A stretch of DNA of 64,000 bases from Neobacillus sp. SuZ13 (GTDB lineage Bacteria; Bacillota; Bacilli; Bacillales; Cytobacillaceae), in contig NZ_CP126107.1 of the NCBI RefSeq assembly GCF_030123365.1, positions 4,301,501-4,365,500 on the forward strand, given 5' to 3'. Below, piece by piece: positions 8,331-17,553 of the stretch. The translations under genes and the position numbers were made by a program. Every line of letters starts with the position of its first letter. Position 1 is the first letter of the stretch. The notes under the pieces are model-generated. The model saw nothing but the letters and a program-made list of their open reading frames with translations. It did not search any database and was not told the origin of the DNA.

Positions 8331-9606
8331 AGTCTGGTTTATTTATTTTATTGGGAGGTAATTGGAGAAAATCTTTATTAAAACTTGTTCCAGTACCGAT
8401 ATTATCCGAGGAAGGAGCCTGGTGCTCCCCTGCATTTTCAATGATTTTTTTACCGTATTTTGCACGGAGACTGGACAGTGTATTAAGTAAAGGCTCTTTT
8501 TTGGCATCCTTTTCATAGGAAAATAAATCTAACTGTTTAAAGGCATGGTCATGATCAACTAAATCATTTCCTGTAATTCCTAACAGCCTAACAGCGTCCC
8601 CATTCCAAGCTTTTAGAAAAATCTGCTGTGCAAAGGAAGAAATGTCCTCATTTTGATTAATAGGATTGGGAAGTTTTTTACTTCTGGTAATCGTTCTTCG
8701 ATCCTTGTAGCGAATAGTTATTCCAAGAGTTCCAGCTAAAACCTTCTTTCGCTTCAGCCTTACGGAAACCGTTTCAGCTAATGCTGTTAATACACGAAAA
8801 AGTTCCTGCTGATTGCTGACGTCCCGAGGAAGAGTGGTTGAATTGCCAATACTCTTAAATTCCTCAATTGCTTCCGGGTCAACAGGGCGATGATCAATCC
8901 CATTGGCTCGTTCTTTTAATCGAATTCCATTAATGCCAAGCAGTGTTTTTAATTGAATCTCATTTCCTTTTGCTAACTCACCAATGGTATGAATCCCAAT
9001 CGTCTGTAATTTTTCCGCTGTCTTCTTTCCAACGCCATGCATTTCATTTGTATTCAACGGCCAAAGAACTTTGGGAATATCACGTTTTCGAAGAATGGTA
9101 ATTCCCATTGGCTTTTTCATATCTGAGGCGGTTTTCGCTAAAAATTTATTAGGAGCGATCCCAATACTGCAAGGAATATCTAGTTGTTCTAATATCCTTT
9201 TTTGAATGCTTTGAGCAATCTCGATTGGACTTCCATATTCAAAACTTTCTGTAATATCTAAGTATCCTTCATCAATGGAGACAGGTTCTACAAGTTCTGA
9301 ATAATGCCTGAGAATTTCAAACATGCCAATTGAAACAGCTCGATACCGTTCAAAATTCGGTTTCATCACGATTAACTGAGGACAAAGTTTTTTCGCTTCC
9401 CAAAGCGGCATCGTTGTTTTGACACCAAATTTTCTAGCTTCGTAATTGCAGGTGACAATAATTCCTCTGCGCTCTTCTACATTTCCAGCAATCGCGAGCG
9501 GTTTCCCTTTAAGATTGGGGTCATAGGCCATTTCGACGGATGCATAAAAGCTATTCATATCTACATGTAAAATGACTTTTCCGTTTTTCGGGTACATTTC
9601 CTTCAT
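8329..9606 (-). CDS. dinB: DNA polymerase IV (Y-family, PolY1/YqjH)
   Basis: 425-residue error-prone translesion polymerase. The palm carries HVDMNSFYASVE near residue 14 and the catalytic VSIDEGYLD near 105. The HhH thumb (MHGVGKKTAEKL) and little-finger domain follow. QLDLF near residue 367 is a beta-clamp binding motif. About 50 extra C-terminal residues after the clamp motif look disordered. In B. subtilis this locus encodes YqjH (PolY1). No LexA box is obvious immediately upstream. The start ATG may alternatively be the second Met (residue 4); both have similar context. Confidence 0.95.
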   Translation of the reverse strand: MKEMYPKNGKVILHVDMNSFYASVEMAYDPNLKGKPLAIAGNVEERRGIIVTCNYEARKFGVKTTMPLWEAKKLCPQLIVMKPNFERYRAVSIGMFEILRHYSELVEPVSIDEGYLDITESFEYGSPIEIAQSIQKRILEQLDIPCSIGIAPNKFLAKTASDMKKPMGITILRKRDIPKVLWPLNTNEMHGVGKKTAEKLQTIGIHTIGELAKGNEIQLKTLLGINGIRLKERANGIDHRPVDPEAIEEFKSIGNSTTLPRDVSNQQELFRVLTALAETVSVRLKRKKVLAGTLGITIRYKDRRTITRSKKLPNPINQNEDISSFAQQIFLKAWNGDAVRLLGITGNDLVDHDHAFKQLDLFSYEKDAKKEPLLNTLSSLRAKYGKKIIENAGEHQAPSSDNIGTGTSFNKDFLQLPPNKINKPD

Positions 9607-9646
9607 GCTGGCACTTCCTTAACGCATATTCTTCCCTTAGTATATC

Positions 9647-9679
9647 AAAAAGGAGAACCCTCGGTTAGGTTCTCCTTTC
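9647..9679 (-). terminator. Rho-independent terminator of the tripeptidase-like gene
   Basis: On the minus strand AAAGGAGAACC pairs with GGTTCTCCTTT and runs into T residues. Confidence 0.85.
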
Positions 9680-9685
9680 ATTAGA

Positions 9686-10807
9686 TTATTGATTTGCTAC
9701 TTCATCGATAATCGCAAGTGTCATTTCTGCCAGTTTATACAATTCTTCCACTGGCATACGCTCATTGGTTGTATGAATTTCTTCATAGCCAACAGCTAGA
9801 TTGACAGTAGGAATATTAAAGCCAGCAAATACGTTGGCATCACTGCCTCCGCCGCTATGCTGAAGTTCACAACTACGGCCGATTTTTGCAGCTGCCTTAC
9901 GAGCTACTTCGACAACATGGTCGCCTTCGCCAAATTTAAAGCCTGGATACATGACCTCTACATTAACTTCGGCTCTGCCGCCCATTTCTGCTGCTACTGT
10001 TTCAAATGCTTCTTTCATTTTGCTTACCTGAGCTTGCATTTTTTCAGGGATTAATGAACGGGCCTCAGCTAAAATATCCACACGATCACAAACGATATTG
10101 GTTGCTTGACCACCCTCAAAGCGTCCAATGTTAGCAGTTGTTTCATGATCGATTCTTCCTAACGGCATCTTCGCAATCGATTTTGCAGCAATCGTAATCG
10201 CGGAAACACCTTTTTCAGGTGCAACACCCGCATGAGCTGTTTTACCGTAAATAATAGTTTTTACCTTTGCTTGTGTTGGAGCAGCTACAACAACATTACC
10301 AACTAAGCCATCGCTATCCAAAGCATAACCGAATTTTGCTTTTATCAGTGAGGAATCAAGTGCTTTTGCACCAACAAGTCCGGACTCTTCCCCAACGGTA
10401 ATCACGAATTGAATCAAACCATGTGGGAGGTTTTGTTCTTTTAACTGACGGATGGTTTCAAGCATAACAGAAATTCCGGTTTTATCATCGGCACCTAAGA
10501 TTGTTGTGCCATCTGTAACCACATAGCCGTCCTTTATAGAAGGCTTTACTCCTTTAGCTGGTGTAACAGTATCCATATGACAAGTAAAATAAATCGGGTC
10601 AACACCCTCTTTAGTTGCCGCTAGCGTGCAAACTAAATTTCCTGCACCGTGCCCTGTCACAGCTGTTGTATCGTCTTCAAACACTTCAAGACCAAGTTCT
10701 GAAAATTTTTGTTTTAATACCTTGGCAATTTCAGTCTCAAATTTCGTTTCTGAGTCAATTTGCACAAGTTCTAAAAACTCATTTAATAGACGTTCTTGAT
10801 TAACCAT
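9686..10807 (-). CDS. yqjE: M20-family tripeptidase-like metallopeptidase (YqjE/PepT2-like)
   Basis: 373-residue zinc aminopeptidase of the M20 family, peptidase T-like branch. Metal ligand motifs are seen in order: TCHMDTV (near 75), ILGADDKTG (near 105) and GEESGLVGA (near 140). A dimerisation lid domain lies at about 180-295, and a final histidine in EEIHTTNE near 345. It probably removes N-terminal residues from tripeptides in the cytosol. A standard ribosome binding site precedes the ATG. A structured 120-bp repeat separates it from the carboxyltransferase gene, so it is probably transcribed independently, although the strand is the same. Confidence 0.88.
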   Translation of the reverse strand: MVNQERLLNEFLELVQIDSETKFETEIAKVLKQKFSELGLEVFEDDTTAVTGHGAGNLVCTLAATKEGVDPIYFTCHMDTVTPAKGVKPSIKDGYVVTDGTTILGADDKTGISVMLETIRQLKEQNLPHGLIQFVITVGEESGLVGAKALDSSLIKAKFGYALDSDGLVGNVVVAAPTQAKVKTIIYGKTAHAGVAPEKGVSAITIAAKSIAKMPLGRIDHETTANIGRFEGGQATNIVCDRVDILAEARSLIPEKMQAQVSKMKEAFETVAAEMGGRAEVNVEVMYPGFKFGEGDHVVEVARKAAAKIGRSCELQHSGGGSDANVFAGFNIPTVNLAVGYEEIHTTNERMPVEELYKLAEMTLAIIDEVANQ

Positions 10808-10839
10808 TAGATTGACCCTCCAATTATATACTCACTAAT

Positions 10840-10960
10840 GTCCAGCTCCAGCGCCTAGGGGCTCGAAGGTCTACAGCCAATCCGTCCAGAAGGTTAAAGA
10901 GCAACCTTCTAGCCGGCTCGTCTAGACTCACGCCCCTGGTCAAGGCGCTTCCTCTTTTCT
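10840..10960 (-). repeat. Dispersed structured repeat, family B, copy 1
   Basis: About 120 bp, read on the minus strand from AGGAAGCGCCTTG to GCGCTGGAGCTGGAC. The outer arms are shared with the copies at 28095 and 35681. The central hairpin here is AGAAGGTT / AACCTTCT. It is clearly more GC-rich than its surroundings. Confidence 0.8.
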
Positions 10961-11026
10961 TATTTCAGTATACCTTTTACCAGTAATATCATCAAATTGA
11001 GAGTACAAACCGATAGAGATTTTCTT

Positions 11027-12577
11027 TTATAACGGGATGTTACCGTGCTTTTTATAAGGTCTTGACTCTTTCTTGTTTCTAAGCATTTCTAAGCCTTGGA
11101 CAATTTTCATTCTGGTTTCGCGTGGGTCAATGACATCATCGACCATCCCTCTGCTTGCTGCCACATAAGGATTGGCAAACTTTTCGCGGTATTCATCAAT
11201 TTTCTGCTGTCTTGTCAGTTCTGGATTCTCACTATTGTTAATTTCCTTCGCAAAAATAATATTAGCTGCACCTTGAGGTCCCATAACCGCAATTTCAGCA
11301 TTTGGCCAGGCAAATACCAAATCGGCACCAATTGATTTACTATTTAACGCAACATAGGCACCGCCATAAGCTTTTCTTAAAATTACTGTTAACTTTGGAA
11401 CGGTCGCCTCGGAATAAGCAAATAATATTTTTGCCCCGTGGCGAATGATCCCACCGTGTTCCTGCTTAACTCCTGGGAAGAAGCCTGTCACATCCTCAAA
11501 CGTGATAATTGGGATATTAAAAGAATCACAGGTTCTGATAAATCGAGCCGCTTTATCAGAAGAATCAATATCCAGGCCGCCAGCCATTACCTTTGGCTGA
11601 TTACAAACAAGACCTACAGATTCACCTTTAATTCGAGCAAATCCAACAACAATATTTCTAGCAAAATCCTTTTGAACTTCCATGAAACTGTTCTCGTCAA
11701 CCACTTGCTCGATAACTTTGCGGACATCATATGGACGTACTGTATCAAATGGAATAACATCCATTAAATCTGGACGATAATCTTCGTCATCCTGTACCTC
11801 AAACCTAGGAGCCTTCTCCTCATTATTCTGCGGAAGATAGCTTAACAACCTGCGGACGTTTAGTAACACTTCTTCCTCTGAATCAGCTTGAAAATGGGCA
11901 TTTCCACTAATGGAGCTATGGACATTCGCACCACCTAATTCCTCAGCTGAAATCTTCTCACCTGTCACTGTTTCAATGACTTTAGGTCCAGTAATAAACA
12001 TCTGACTCGTCTTTTCCACCATAAATACAAAATCAGTAATCGCTGGTGAATAGACTGCACCACCCGCACATGGACCCATAATTACCGATATTTGCGGAAT
12101 GACACCGGAATAAATCGCATTTCGGTAAAAAATATGTCCGTACCCATCTAATGATACAACGCCTTCTTGAATGCGCGCCCCACCGGAATCATTTAAACCG
12201 ACAAAAGGTGCTCCATTTTTCGCTGCTAAATCCATCACATTAGCAATCTTTTTGGCATGCATTTCCCCTAATGCCCCGCCAAAAACAGTAAAATCCTGCG
12301 AGAAAAGATAAATGGGACGACCGTTAACTTTCCCGTATCCAGTTACAACTCCGTCCCCTGGGCCCTTTTGTTCATCAAGGCCAAAATCATTCGTACGGTG
12401 CTCAATGAAAGGATTTAACTCAAAAAATGTTCCTTTGTCTACTAAAAGATCGATTCTTTCTCTAGCAGTCAGTTTGCCTTTTTGATGCTGCTTCTCGATT
12501 CTCTCATCGCCGCCGCCCATCTCAACCTCTCTGCGTTTATCATACAACTCATTTATCTTTTCATAGATGTCTATCAT
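11027..12577 (-). CDS. mmdA: Acyl-CoA carboxylase carboxyltransferase subunit (MmdA/PccB-like, YqjD)
   Basis: 516-residue carboxyltransferase of the propionyl-CoA carboxylase beta / methylmalonyl-CoA decarboxylase alpha family. Two crotonase-like halves are visible. Acyl-CoA/biotin motifs include GGARIQEGV and GPCAGGAVYSPA in the first half, and ITFEDVTGFFPG with RKAYGGAYVAL in the second. With a biotinylated partner it would transfer CO2 to propionyl-CoA. It lies one base downstream of the methylmalonyl-CoA epimerase gene (12579), so the two are cotranscribed and act in sequence. No biotin carboxylase or biotin carrier gene is present in the window, so the partner must be elsewhere. Confidence 0.9.
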   Translation of the reverse strand: MIDIYEKINELYDKRREVEMGGGDERIEKQHQKGKLTARERIDLLVDKGTFFELNPFIEHRTNDFGLDEQKGPGDGVVTGYGKVNGRPIYLFSQDFTVFGGALGEMHAKKIANVMDLAAKNGAPFVGLNDSGGARIQEGVVSLDGYGHIFYRNAIYSGVIPQISVIMGPCAGGAVYSPAITDFVFMVEKTSQMFITGPKVIETVTGEKISAEELGGANVHSSISGNAHFQADSEEEVLLNVRRLLSYLPQNNEEKAPRFEVQDDEDYRPDLMDVIPFDTVRPYDVRKVIEQVVDENSFMEVQKDFARNIVVGFARIKGESVGLVCNQPKVMAGGLDIDSSDKAARFIRTCDSFNIPIITFEDVTGFFPGVKQEHGGIIRHGAKILFAYSEATVPKLTVILRKAYGGAYVALNSKSIGADLVFAWPNAEIAVMGPQGAANIIFAKEINNSENPELTRQQKIDEYREKFANPYVAASRGMVDDVIDPRETRMKIVQGLEMLRNKKESRPYKKHGNIPL

Positions 12578-12578
12578 T

Positions 12579-12992
12579 TTACCCCTTCATCCCTTTCTTC
12601 TCACAAAGTTCGAATAATACCCCAGATGTCGATTTTGGATGCATGAAAGCAATGTTTGCCCCACCTGCCCCAGGTCTTGACTGCTCGTCAATCATACGTA
12701 TCCCTTGTTCCTTTATTTCGCGAATTCTTTCTTCGATCGAGTCCACTCCGAGGGCAACATGGTGAATTCCCTCACCGCGTTTTTCGATAAATTTGGCGAT
12801 GGCACTTTCTTCTGATGTAGGCTCAAGTAGTTCAAGCTTTGTACTGCCCGCCTGTAAAAAGGCCACTTTTACCTTTTGAGTATCCACCTCTTCGGTTCCA
12901 ATCAAAGGCAGATTTAACACATCGGTATAAAAGGGAAGCGCTTTCTCAATAGACTTCACCGCAATTCCAATATGGTCGACTTTTTTAATCAT
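12579..12992 (-). CDS. mce: Methylmalonyl-CoA epimerase
   Basis: 137-residue vicinal-oxygen-chelate fold protein that interconverts the D and L forms of methylmalonyl-CoA. The metal ligands sit in KVDHIGIAV (His near 7), LELLEP, HHVALGV (near 77) and the C-terminal VLFELCE. It is the first gene of an operon with the carboxyltransferase gene immediately downstream. It supplies the L-epimer used by the mutase encoded at 20.5-24.6 kb. Length and motifs are typical. Confidence 0.93.
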   Translation of the reverse strand: MIKKVDHIGIAVKSIEKALPFYTDVLNLPLIGTEEVDTQKVKVAFLQAGSTKLELLEPTSEESAIAKFIEKRGEGIHHVALGVDSIEERIREIKEQGIRMIDEQSRPGAGGANIAFMHPKSTSGVLFELCEKKGMKG

Positions 12993-13154
12993 TTTTACCC
13001 CTCTGTTCTAAATATTAAAATTTATTCGACAATAATCTTATTCGTTAAAAAGTTCATAAATCCTTCCTTAATTACTTAGTTGTTCCGTTGTTCATTTTTG
13101 CATTTCCTTGTACAATATAAGTAAAGTTTTAAAATGTTAAGGGAGGTACCCATA

Positions 13155-13250
13155 TTGAATAGTAAGAAATCGAGGAAAATCATTGTTTATTTAATGTTAT
13201 TTGCTATGCTTGCCTCAACTCTCCTAATAGGAATTGGTTCATTTCTATAG
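13155..13250 (+). CDS. prli42: Stressosome-associated membrane miniprotein Prli42
   Basis: A 31-residue ORF with a TTG start, preceded by GGGAGG at 13141-13146, eight bases upstream. The sequence is a short basic N-terminus (NSKKSRK) followed by one transmembrane helix (VYLMLFAMLASTLLIGIGSFL). This matches the pattern I recall for Prli42, a miniprotein found across Firmicutes that anchors the stressosome to the membrane in Listeria. It is flanked by a strong terminator and lies on the opposite strand to its neighbours. The family call rests on remembered sequence features. Confidence 0.82.
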   Translation: MNSKKSRKIIVYLMLFAMLASTLLIGIGSFL

Positions 13251-13261
13251 ATAGATATAGG

Positions 13262-13293
13262 AAAAGGGACTGTTCAAACGAACAGTCCCTTTT
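13262..13293. terminator. Bidirectional Rho-independent terminator
   Basis: Perfect 14-bp stem (AAAAGGGACTGTTC with its complement) and a 4-base loop, between prli42 and the convergent L,D-transpeptidase gene. Confidence 0.95.
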
Positions 13294-13294
13294 C

Positions 13295-13816
13295 CTATTT
13301 CATCGCTCCATGATCTTTTGCAAGTGTCTCATATGATTTTTTTGAAGAAATTACTAATACTTTTGTTCCTAATGGAATGACTGGATATAGCGAGGTAACC
13401 ACTTCATTTTGAGTGCGGATACAGCCTTGAGAGACATATTTTCCGATTGAAGCAGGCTGATTCGTTCCATGGATGCCATAGGTTCTACCATCTGTTCCTT
13501 TTGCATCAAAGCCAATCCACCTCGCTCCCAGTGGATTCTTTGGATCTCCTCCAGGAATATTCCCTTTCCGAAAATAAGGTTCTCTGGCCTTTACCGTAAT
13601 GGTAAAAATTCCTTCAGGTGTCAGCTCTTGTGTTTTTCCAGTTCCGACACTTACAACCGTTTGTACTTTGTTTTCATTGATAAAAGCCATTTCATTTTTA
13701 CTTTTATTCACAATAAGAAATGGATCGCCTGGCATAGGGTTTGGCCCCAATGGCCAAAGTGGTGACATGAAAAAAGCAATCAGGATTGGCGAAAAAATTT
13801 TTATCAAAGCAGCCAC
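13295..13816 (-). CDS. L,D-transpeptidase (YkuD domain), exported
   Basis: 173 residues. An N-terminal hydrophobic segment (residues 5-25) acts as a signal peptide or anchor. The YkuD domain follows, with the catalytic signature HGTNQP...SQGCIRT (the cysteine is the nucleophile). The family forms 3-3 peptidoglycan cross-links or attaches proteins to the wall, outside the membrane. The domain starts almost at once after the signal, without a LysM module. A convergent terminator lies 3' to it, and the YqjA-like gene upstream is only 14 bp away, so the two are likely cotranscribed. Confidence 0.9.
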   Translation of the reverse strand: MAALIKIFSPILIAFFMSPLWPLGPNPMPGDPFLIVNKSKNEMAFINENKVQTVVSVGTGKTQELTPEGIFTITVKAREPYFRKGNIPGGDPKNPLGARWIGFDAKGTDGRTYGIHGTNQPASIGKYVSQGCIRTQNEVVTSLYPVIPLGTKVLVISSKKSYETLAKDHGAMK

Positions 13817-13830
13817 CTGCCTTTTTTTCC

Positions 13831-14826
13831 CTAGTTTGCTTCAATCTTCTTCTGTTCATTCACTATTGCTGATGTTTTTATTCCCTTAAATGAACTTTTA
13901 ATAATCAGATATTCGTTCATTTCATTTACTAACTGCAACAGAGCAGCCCTCGTTTCAAATTCTTCTCTTGTCTTTGGGAGCTCCATTTCCTCAAATTCCT
14001 TTTTCATTTCTCTTAATTTTTCAAGATAAATATAAGCTGTATTTCCAGGATGGACATTTTCAGAGAGTTCTTCCAGAAACTCAGCTACCATATGCCCTTG
14101 CTTTACCGTCCGGGTAATAGAAGTGACAATTGGTAAGACACGTTCGATAATTTCAAATTGCTTTTGTCTCATTTTAAAATAATGAAAATAAAGATTCTCA
14201 TCTCGTAAAAAATGATTTTCAACATCCTGAAGGGCTATGGCTATCGCTTCATCAAGTAAACGAGCCCCATCCGTAATCTCTTTTCCATCCCAATTACTAT
14301 CCCCAGTACGTAAATAACGGACTATTTCAACGAAGATGATTCTAAAATTCTCCTCAATTTCACTTTGATAATCCTTTAGTTTTTTCTCAACACTTGGCAT
14401 ATAAAGATTAATAAGTAGTGCGACCCCAATACCAATGGTGATTACCCCAAGCTCATTAAAAAAAATAGCCAAGGTTATTTTTTGGGCCATATAAATATGT
14501 AAAATAATAACACTACTCGTCACAATTCCGTCGGGCGCCTTCAGCATTACTATGGTTGGGATAAAGAAAAATAACATAACACCTATTACAATCGGATGAT
14601 AGGAGATTCCTTCAAAAAAGACGGCCGAAAAAGGCATCGCTAATACACAGGCTAAAAACCGAGCCCATGCCGTTCTGAGTGACCTCCGCTTTGTCACCTG
14701 AATACATAATATGGTAAGTATTCCTGCAGAAGCGAAGTTCTGCAGTCCTAACTGCTGAGCAAGTAAAATTGAAATGGCTGTCCCAACAGCTGTTTTAATT
14801 GTCCGATATCCAATCCGAAATTTCAT
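13831..14826 (-). CDS. yqjA: YqjA-like membrane protein (aromatic acid exporter/FUSC-like)
   Basis: 331 residues. The N-terminal half holds about four transmembrane helices (roughly residues 15-150), including RRSLRTAWARFLACVLAMPFSAVFF. The cytoplasmic half is charged and helix-rich, with heptad-like stretches. This is the architecture of the aromatic acid exporter/FUSC-related family to which B. subtilis YqjA belongs. The transported compound is unknown. It is followed after 14 bp by the L,D-transpeptidase gene. A MITE-like repeat lies 26 bp upstream of its start, which may affect its promoter. Confidence 0.82.
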   Translation of the reverse strand: MKFRIGYRTIKTAVGTAISILLAQQLGLQNFASAGILTILCIQVTKRRSLRTAWARFLACVLAMPFSAVFFEGISYHPIVIGVMLFFFIPTIVMLKAPDGIVTSSVIILHIYMAQKITLAIFFNELGVITIGIGVALLINLYMPSVEKKLKDYQSEIEENFRIIFVEIVRYLRTGDSNWDGKEITDGARLLDEAIAIALQDVENHFLRDENLYFHYFKMRQKQFEIIERVLPIVTSITRTVKQGHMVAEFLEELSENVHPGNTAYIYLEKLREMKKEFEEMELPKTREEFETRAALLQLVNEMNEYLIIKSSFKGIKTSAIVNEQKKIEAN

Positions 14827-14852
14827 AGTTACCTCTCCAAAATAGAAAAATA

Positions 14853-15039
14853 GGCTTTGTTAAAGATTAATGTTGATTTTGACACTCTGTTGGCCTTCGT
14901 TCCAGGCACGAAGACTCCTGCGGGAGTACGGGGCAGGGGAGACCCCACAGGCGCTAAAAGCGCCGAGGAGGCTCCCCGGCACGCCCGCGGAAAGCGAAGT
15001 GCCTGGAACGGAAATCAACAGACAATTTTTAACACAGCC
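14853..15039. mobile_element. MITE-like element, family A, copy 1
   Basis: 187 bp bounded by GGCTTTGTTAAA (14853-14864) and TTTAACACAGCC (15028-15039), inverted repeats with one mismatch. An internal inverted pair surrounds CCAGGCAC/GTGCCTGG. The 7-bp sequence AAAAATA flanks both sides (14846-14852 and 15041-15047), consistent with target duplication. No real coding sequence is present; the ORFs across it are by-products of its GC-rich palindromes. Confidence 0.82.
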
Positions 15040-15049
15040 AAAAAATAAA

Positions 15050-15078
15050 AAGATGATCGTTAAGACCATCTTTAGCAT
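15050..15078 (-). terminator. Possible terminator of the art operon
   Basis: AAAGATG and CATCTTT form a 7-bp stem about 60 bp beyond the end of artR; the stem continues weakly inside. Confidence 0.5.
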
Positions 15079-15133
15079 ATCCCTATTAAAGCATTCTTTT
15101 GCAAGAATGTCTCATATTTATGATTGCGATTCT

Positions 15134-15856
15134 CTACAATACTTTTTCTAAAAAGTCCTTAGCCCTGCCAGTCCGTGGGTTATTAAAGAATTCATCAGGA
15201 GATCCTTCTTCTAATAATACCCCTTCATCAAGGAAGATGATCCGGTCAGAAACTTCACGAGCAAACCCCATTTCATGGGTAACAATGGCCATGGTCATTC
15301 CTGTTTGCGCAAGATCCTTCATTACATTAAGTACTTCTTTTACCATTTCTGGGTCAAGTGCGGATGTTGGTTCATCAAATAACATTAACTTCGGTTCCAT
15401 CGCGAGTGCACGAGCGATCGCCACACGCTGCTTCTGTCCACCTGATAAATTATTCGGAAATGCTTTTTCTTTATCAGTAAGACCAACGCGTGCAAGCAAT
15501 TCTCGGGCTTTTTTCTCAGCAAGTTCCCGCGATTCGCCTTTTACTTTCATCGGTGCATAAGTTAAGTTATCCAAAACCGACAGATGTGGAAATAAATAAA
15601 AGTGCTGAAAAACCATGCCGATTTGTTCACGCGCTTTCATGATATTCGTTTTGCTATCGGTAAGCTCTTGATTATTAATCCAAACTTTCCCTTTGGTTGG
15701 TGTCTCTAACAAATTTAGGCAGCGAAGAAAGGTAGATTTACCAGAACCCGATGGTCCAATGATCGAAACAACTTCCCCACTATTAATACTTGTAGAAATA
15801 TTTTTTAATACTTCGTTATTTCCAAACTGTTTATAGAGGTTTTCCACTTTAATCAC
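15134..15856 (-). CDS. artR: Arginine-type ABC transporter ATP-binding protein
   Basis: 240-residue ABC ATPase of the polar amino acid class. Walker A GPSGSGKST near residue 34, the Q-loop at VFQHFYLFPH, the ABC signature LSGGQKQRVAIARAL near 138, Walker B LMLFDEPTSALD, and the H-loop ATHEM-type motif VTHEMGFA are all visible. It powers uptake of a basic or polar amino acid. It overlaps the end of the permease gene by 8 bp and is last in a binding protein-permease-ATPase operon. Locus position corresponds to B. subtilis yqiXYZ (artPQR), the basis for naming arginine; other polar amino acids remain possible. Confidence 0.9.
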   Translation of the reverse strand: MIKVENLYKQFGNNEVLKNISTSINSGEVVSIIGPSGSGKSTFLRCLNLLETPTKGKVWINNQELTDSKTNIMKAREQIGMVFQHFYLFPHLSVLDNLTYAPMKVKGESRELAEKKARELLARVGLTDKEKAFPNNLSGGQKQRVAIARALAMEPKLMLFDEPTSALDPEMVKEVLNVMKDLAQTGMTMAIVTHEMGFAREVSDRIIFLDEGVLLEEGSPDEFFNNPRTGRAKDFLEKVL

Positions 15857-16508
15857 TGTACTTCAGCCTCCGTTCAAACCGTTTACCTGCCAAAGTAAGC
15901 ACCATAACTAAAATCCAATAGATGAAACCAACAAAAATTAATGGTTCAAAATTACGATAAGTATCTGCTCCAACAACCTGTGCACGGCGCATCAAGTCTA
16001 AATAACCAATCGTCGAGACGATGGCTGATTCTTTGGTTAAGGTAATAAATTCATTCATAAGTGCAGGTAAAATATTTTTTAGTGCTTGTGGTAAAATCAA
16101 GTCCTTCATCATTAGACGATAAGGAACTCCTAGTGCTTGGGCTGCTTCGGTTTGACCCTTATCAACTGCTTGTATTCCGGCCCTGATTATCTCCGATACA
16201 TAAGCTGATGAATTTAAACCAAAAGCTAGGATAGATGATAAAAATGGTGAAATGTCATAACCCGTTAATTGCGGAATGGCAAAATAGATTAACATCAATT
16301 GTAAGATTAATGGTGTCCCACGAAAAATAGATGTATATAGATCCCCAAACCAATTTAATGCTTTGATTCGTGATATTTTACATAGAGCTAAAATTGTACC
16401 AAGGATAAAACCTAATATAATTGAAATAATAACAAATTTTAATGTAACCCATATTCCCTCTAAAATAAAAGGAATATAAGGCACAATTTGGCTAAAGTCC
16501 AAATTCAT
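15849..16508 (-). CDS. artQ: Arginine-type ABC transporter permease
   Basis: 219-residue HisM/GlnP-class permease with about five hydrophobic segments. The EAA loop EAAQALGVPYRLMMKDLILPQAL, which contacts the ATPase, is near residues 140-162. The N-terminus FSQIVPYIPFILEGIWVTLKFV is the usual His/Glu/Gln/Arg permease start. It overlaps the ATPase gene by 8 bp and follows the lipoprotein gene by about 60 bp. Confidence 0.9.
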   Translation of the reverse strand: MNLDFSQIVPYIPFILEGIWVTLKFVIISIILGFILGTILALCKISRIKALNWFGDLYTSIFRGTPLILQLMLIYFAIPQLTGYDISPFLSSILAFGLNSSAYVSEIIRAGIQAVDKGQTEAAQALGVPYRLMMKDLILPQALKNILPALMNEFITLTKESAIVSTIGYLDLMRRAQVVGADTYRNFEPLIFVGFIYWILVMVLTLAGKRFERRLKYSD

Positions 16509-16570
16509 GCCTTACACCTCACTTTATAATTTTCTTTGCAGCATTAGTCTTGTTGAAATTCAGTTTATGC

Positions 16571-17347
16571 TTATTGCTGGTCTTTTAACCACTTGTCCTT
16601 TAATTCTTGGAGTTTTCCATTCTTCTCCAAGTCTTTTAGAGCTTTATTTACTTTTTCAGTTAAGTCACTGCCTTTTGGAAAAGCAACAGCCATACCAGGA
16701 GAACTTGTTGTCGGATCATCAAATCCGCCTAAACCTTGTTCTTTTATATATCCGGTTGCGACTGATTTATCCATATAAGCAACCTGGATACGATTTGATA
16801 ATAGCTCTTGAATTAATGTTGTTGCATTATCTAATGGCTTTAACGTAAAATCAACCTTTTTTTGAAGAGTTTTTGCCCCCTCTTCTTGAATGGTTCCTAA
16901 CTGTACTCCAACTGTTTTTCCTTTAAGATCATCAATTGTTTTAATATTAGAATCTTTTAGCGTGATAAACATCTCACCTGAATGGTTATATGCTGTTGAG
17001 AAATCAACATTTTGCTTACGCTTTTCAGTTGCAGACATACCAGCAAGTACCATGTCCACACGTTTTGCCTGTAATGCACCGATTAACCCATCAAACTTCA
17101 TGTCTTTTATGTCTAGTGTGTAACCTAATTCTTTAGCAATGGCATTAGCTAAATCAATATCAAAGCCCTCGACCTTACCAGATGGGTCTCTTGATTCAAA
17201 AGGTGCAAAATCAGCTGAAGTAGCCATTGTTAATACTTTCTTATCTGCTGTCTTTCCTCCATTTGCTCCTTCTTTATTACTCTGTCCACAAGCAGCCAAA
17301 ACCACTAATGTTAAAATCATCGTAAAAAATAAAATTGTTTTTTTCAT
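16571..17347 (-). CDS. artP: Arginine-type ABC transporter substrate-binding lipoprotein
   Basis: 258 residues. A lipoprotein signal peptide ends at LAAC (Cys near residue 20), so the mature protein is anchored outside the membrane. The class 3 periplasmic-binding-protein fold follows, with SADFAPFESRDPSGKVEGFDIDLANAIAKELG and the hinge motif DLKGKTVGVQLGTIQEE. It delivers a polar amino acid to ArtQ/ArtR. It is the first gene of the operon. No riboswitch or T-box is visible in the 200 bp upstream. Confidence 0.9.
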   Translation of the reverse strand: MKKTILFFTMILTLVVLAACGQSNKEGANGGKTADKKVLTMATSADFAPFESRDPSGKVEGFDIDLANAIAKELGYTLDIKDMKFDGLIGALQAKRVDMVLAGMSATEKRKQNVDFSTAYNHSGEMFITLKDSNIKTIDDLKGKTVGVQLGTIQEEGAKTLQKKVDFTLKPLDNATTLIQELLSNRIQVAYMDKSVATGYIKEQGLGGFDDPTTSSPGMAVAFPKGSDLTEKVNKALKDLEKNGKLQELKDKWLKDQQ

Positions 17348-17514
17348 GATGTATCCTCCTATGATAAAAATATCGACTTAATATGATTTGAATTTTTATT
17401 CAACAAAACGAATATTAACACATAGATATTATTTTGAAAAGATATATTTCTAATATAAAAATTTTCTAAAGATTCTGCACTTGGTTATATTAAAATAATA
17501 TTAGTAAACATTGA

Positions 17515-17546
17515 AAAAGCACCTCTTTGGAAAGAGATGCCTTTAG
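17515..17546 (-). terminator. Rho-independent terminator of the M20 hydrolase gene
   Basis: On the minus strand AAAGGCATCTCTTT pairs with AAAGAGGTGCTTT, followed by T residues. Confidence 0.85.
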
Positions 17547-17553
17547 AAAAAAG

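Noticed and set aside
14857..15151. Overlapping small ORFs on both strands
   Set aside because: They are by-products of the palindromic MITE-like sequence; similar peptides recur at the 35.6 kb copy for the same reason.
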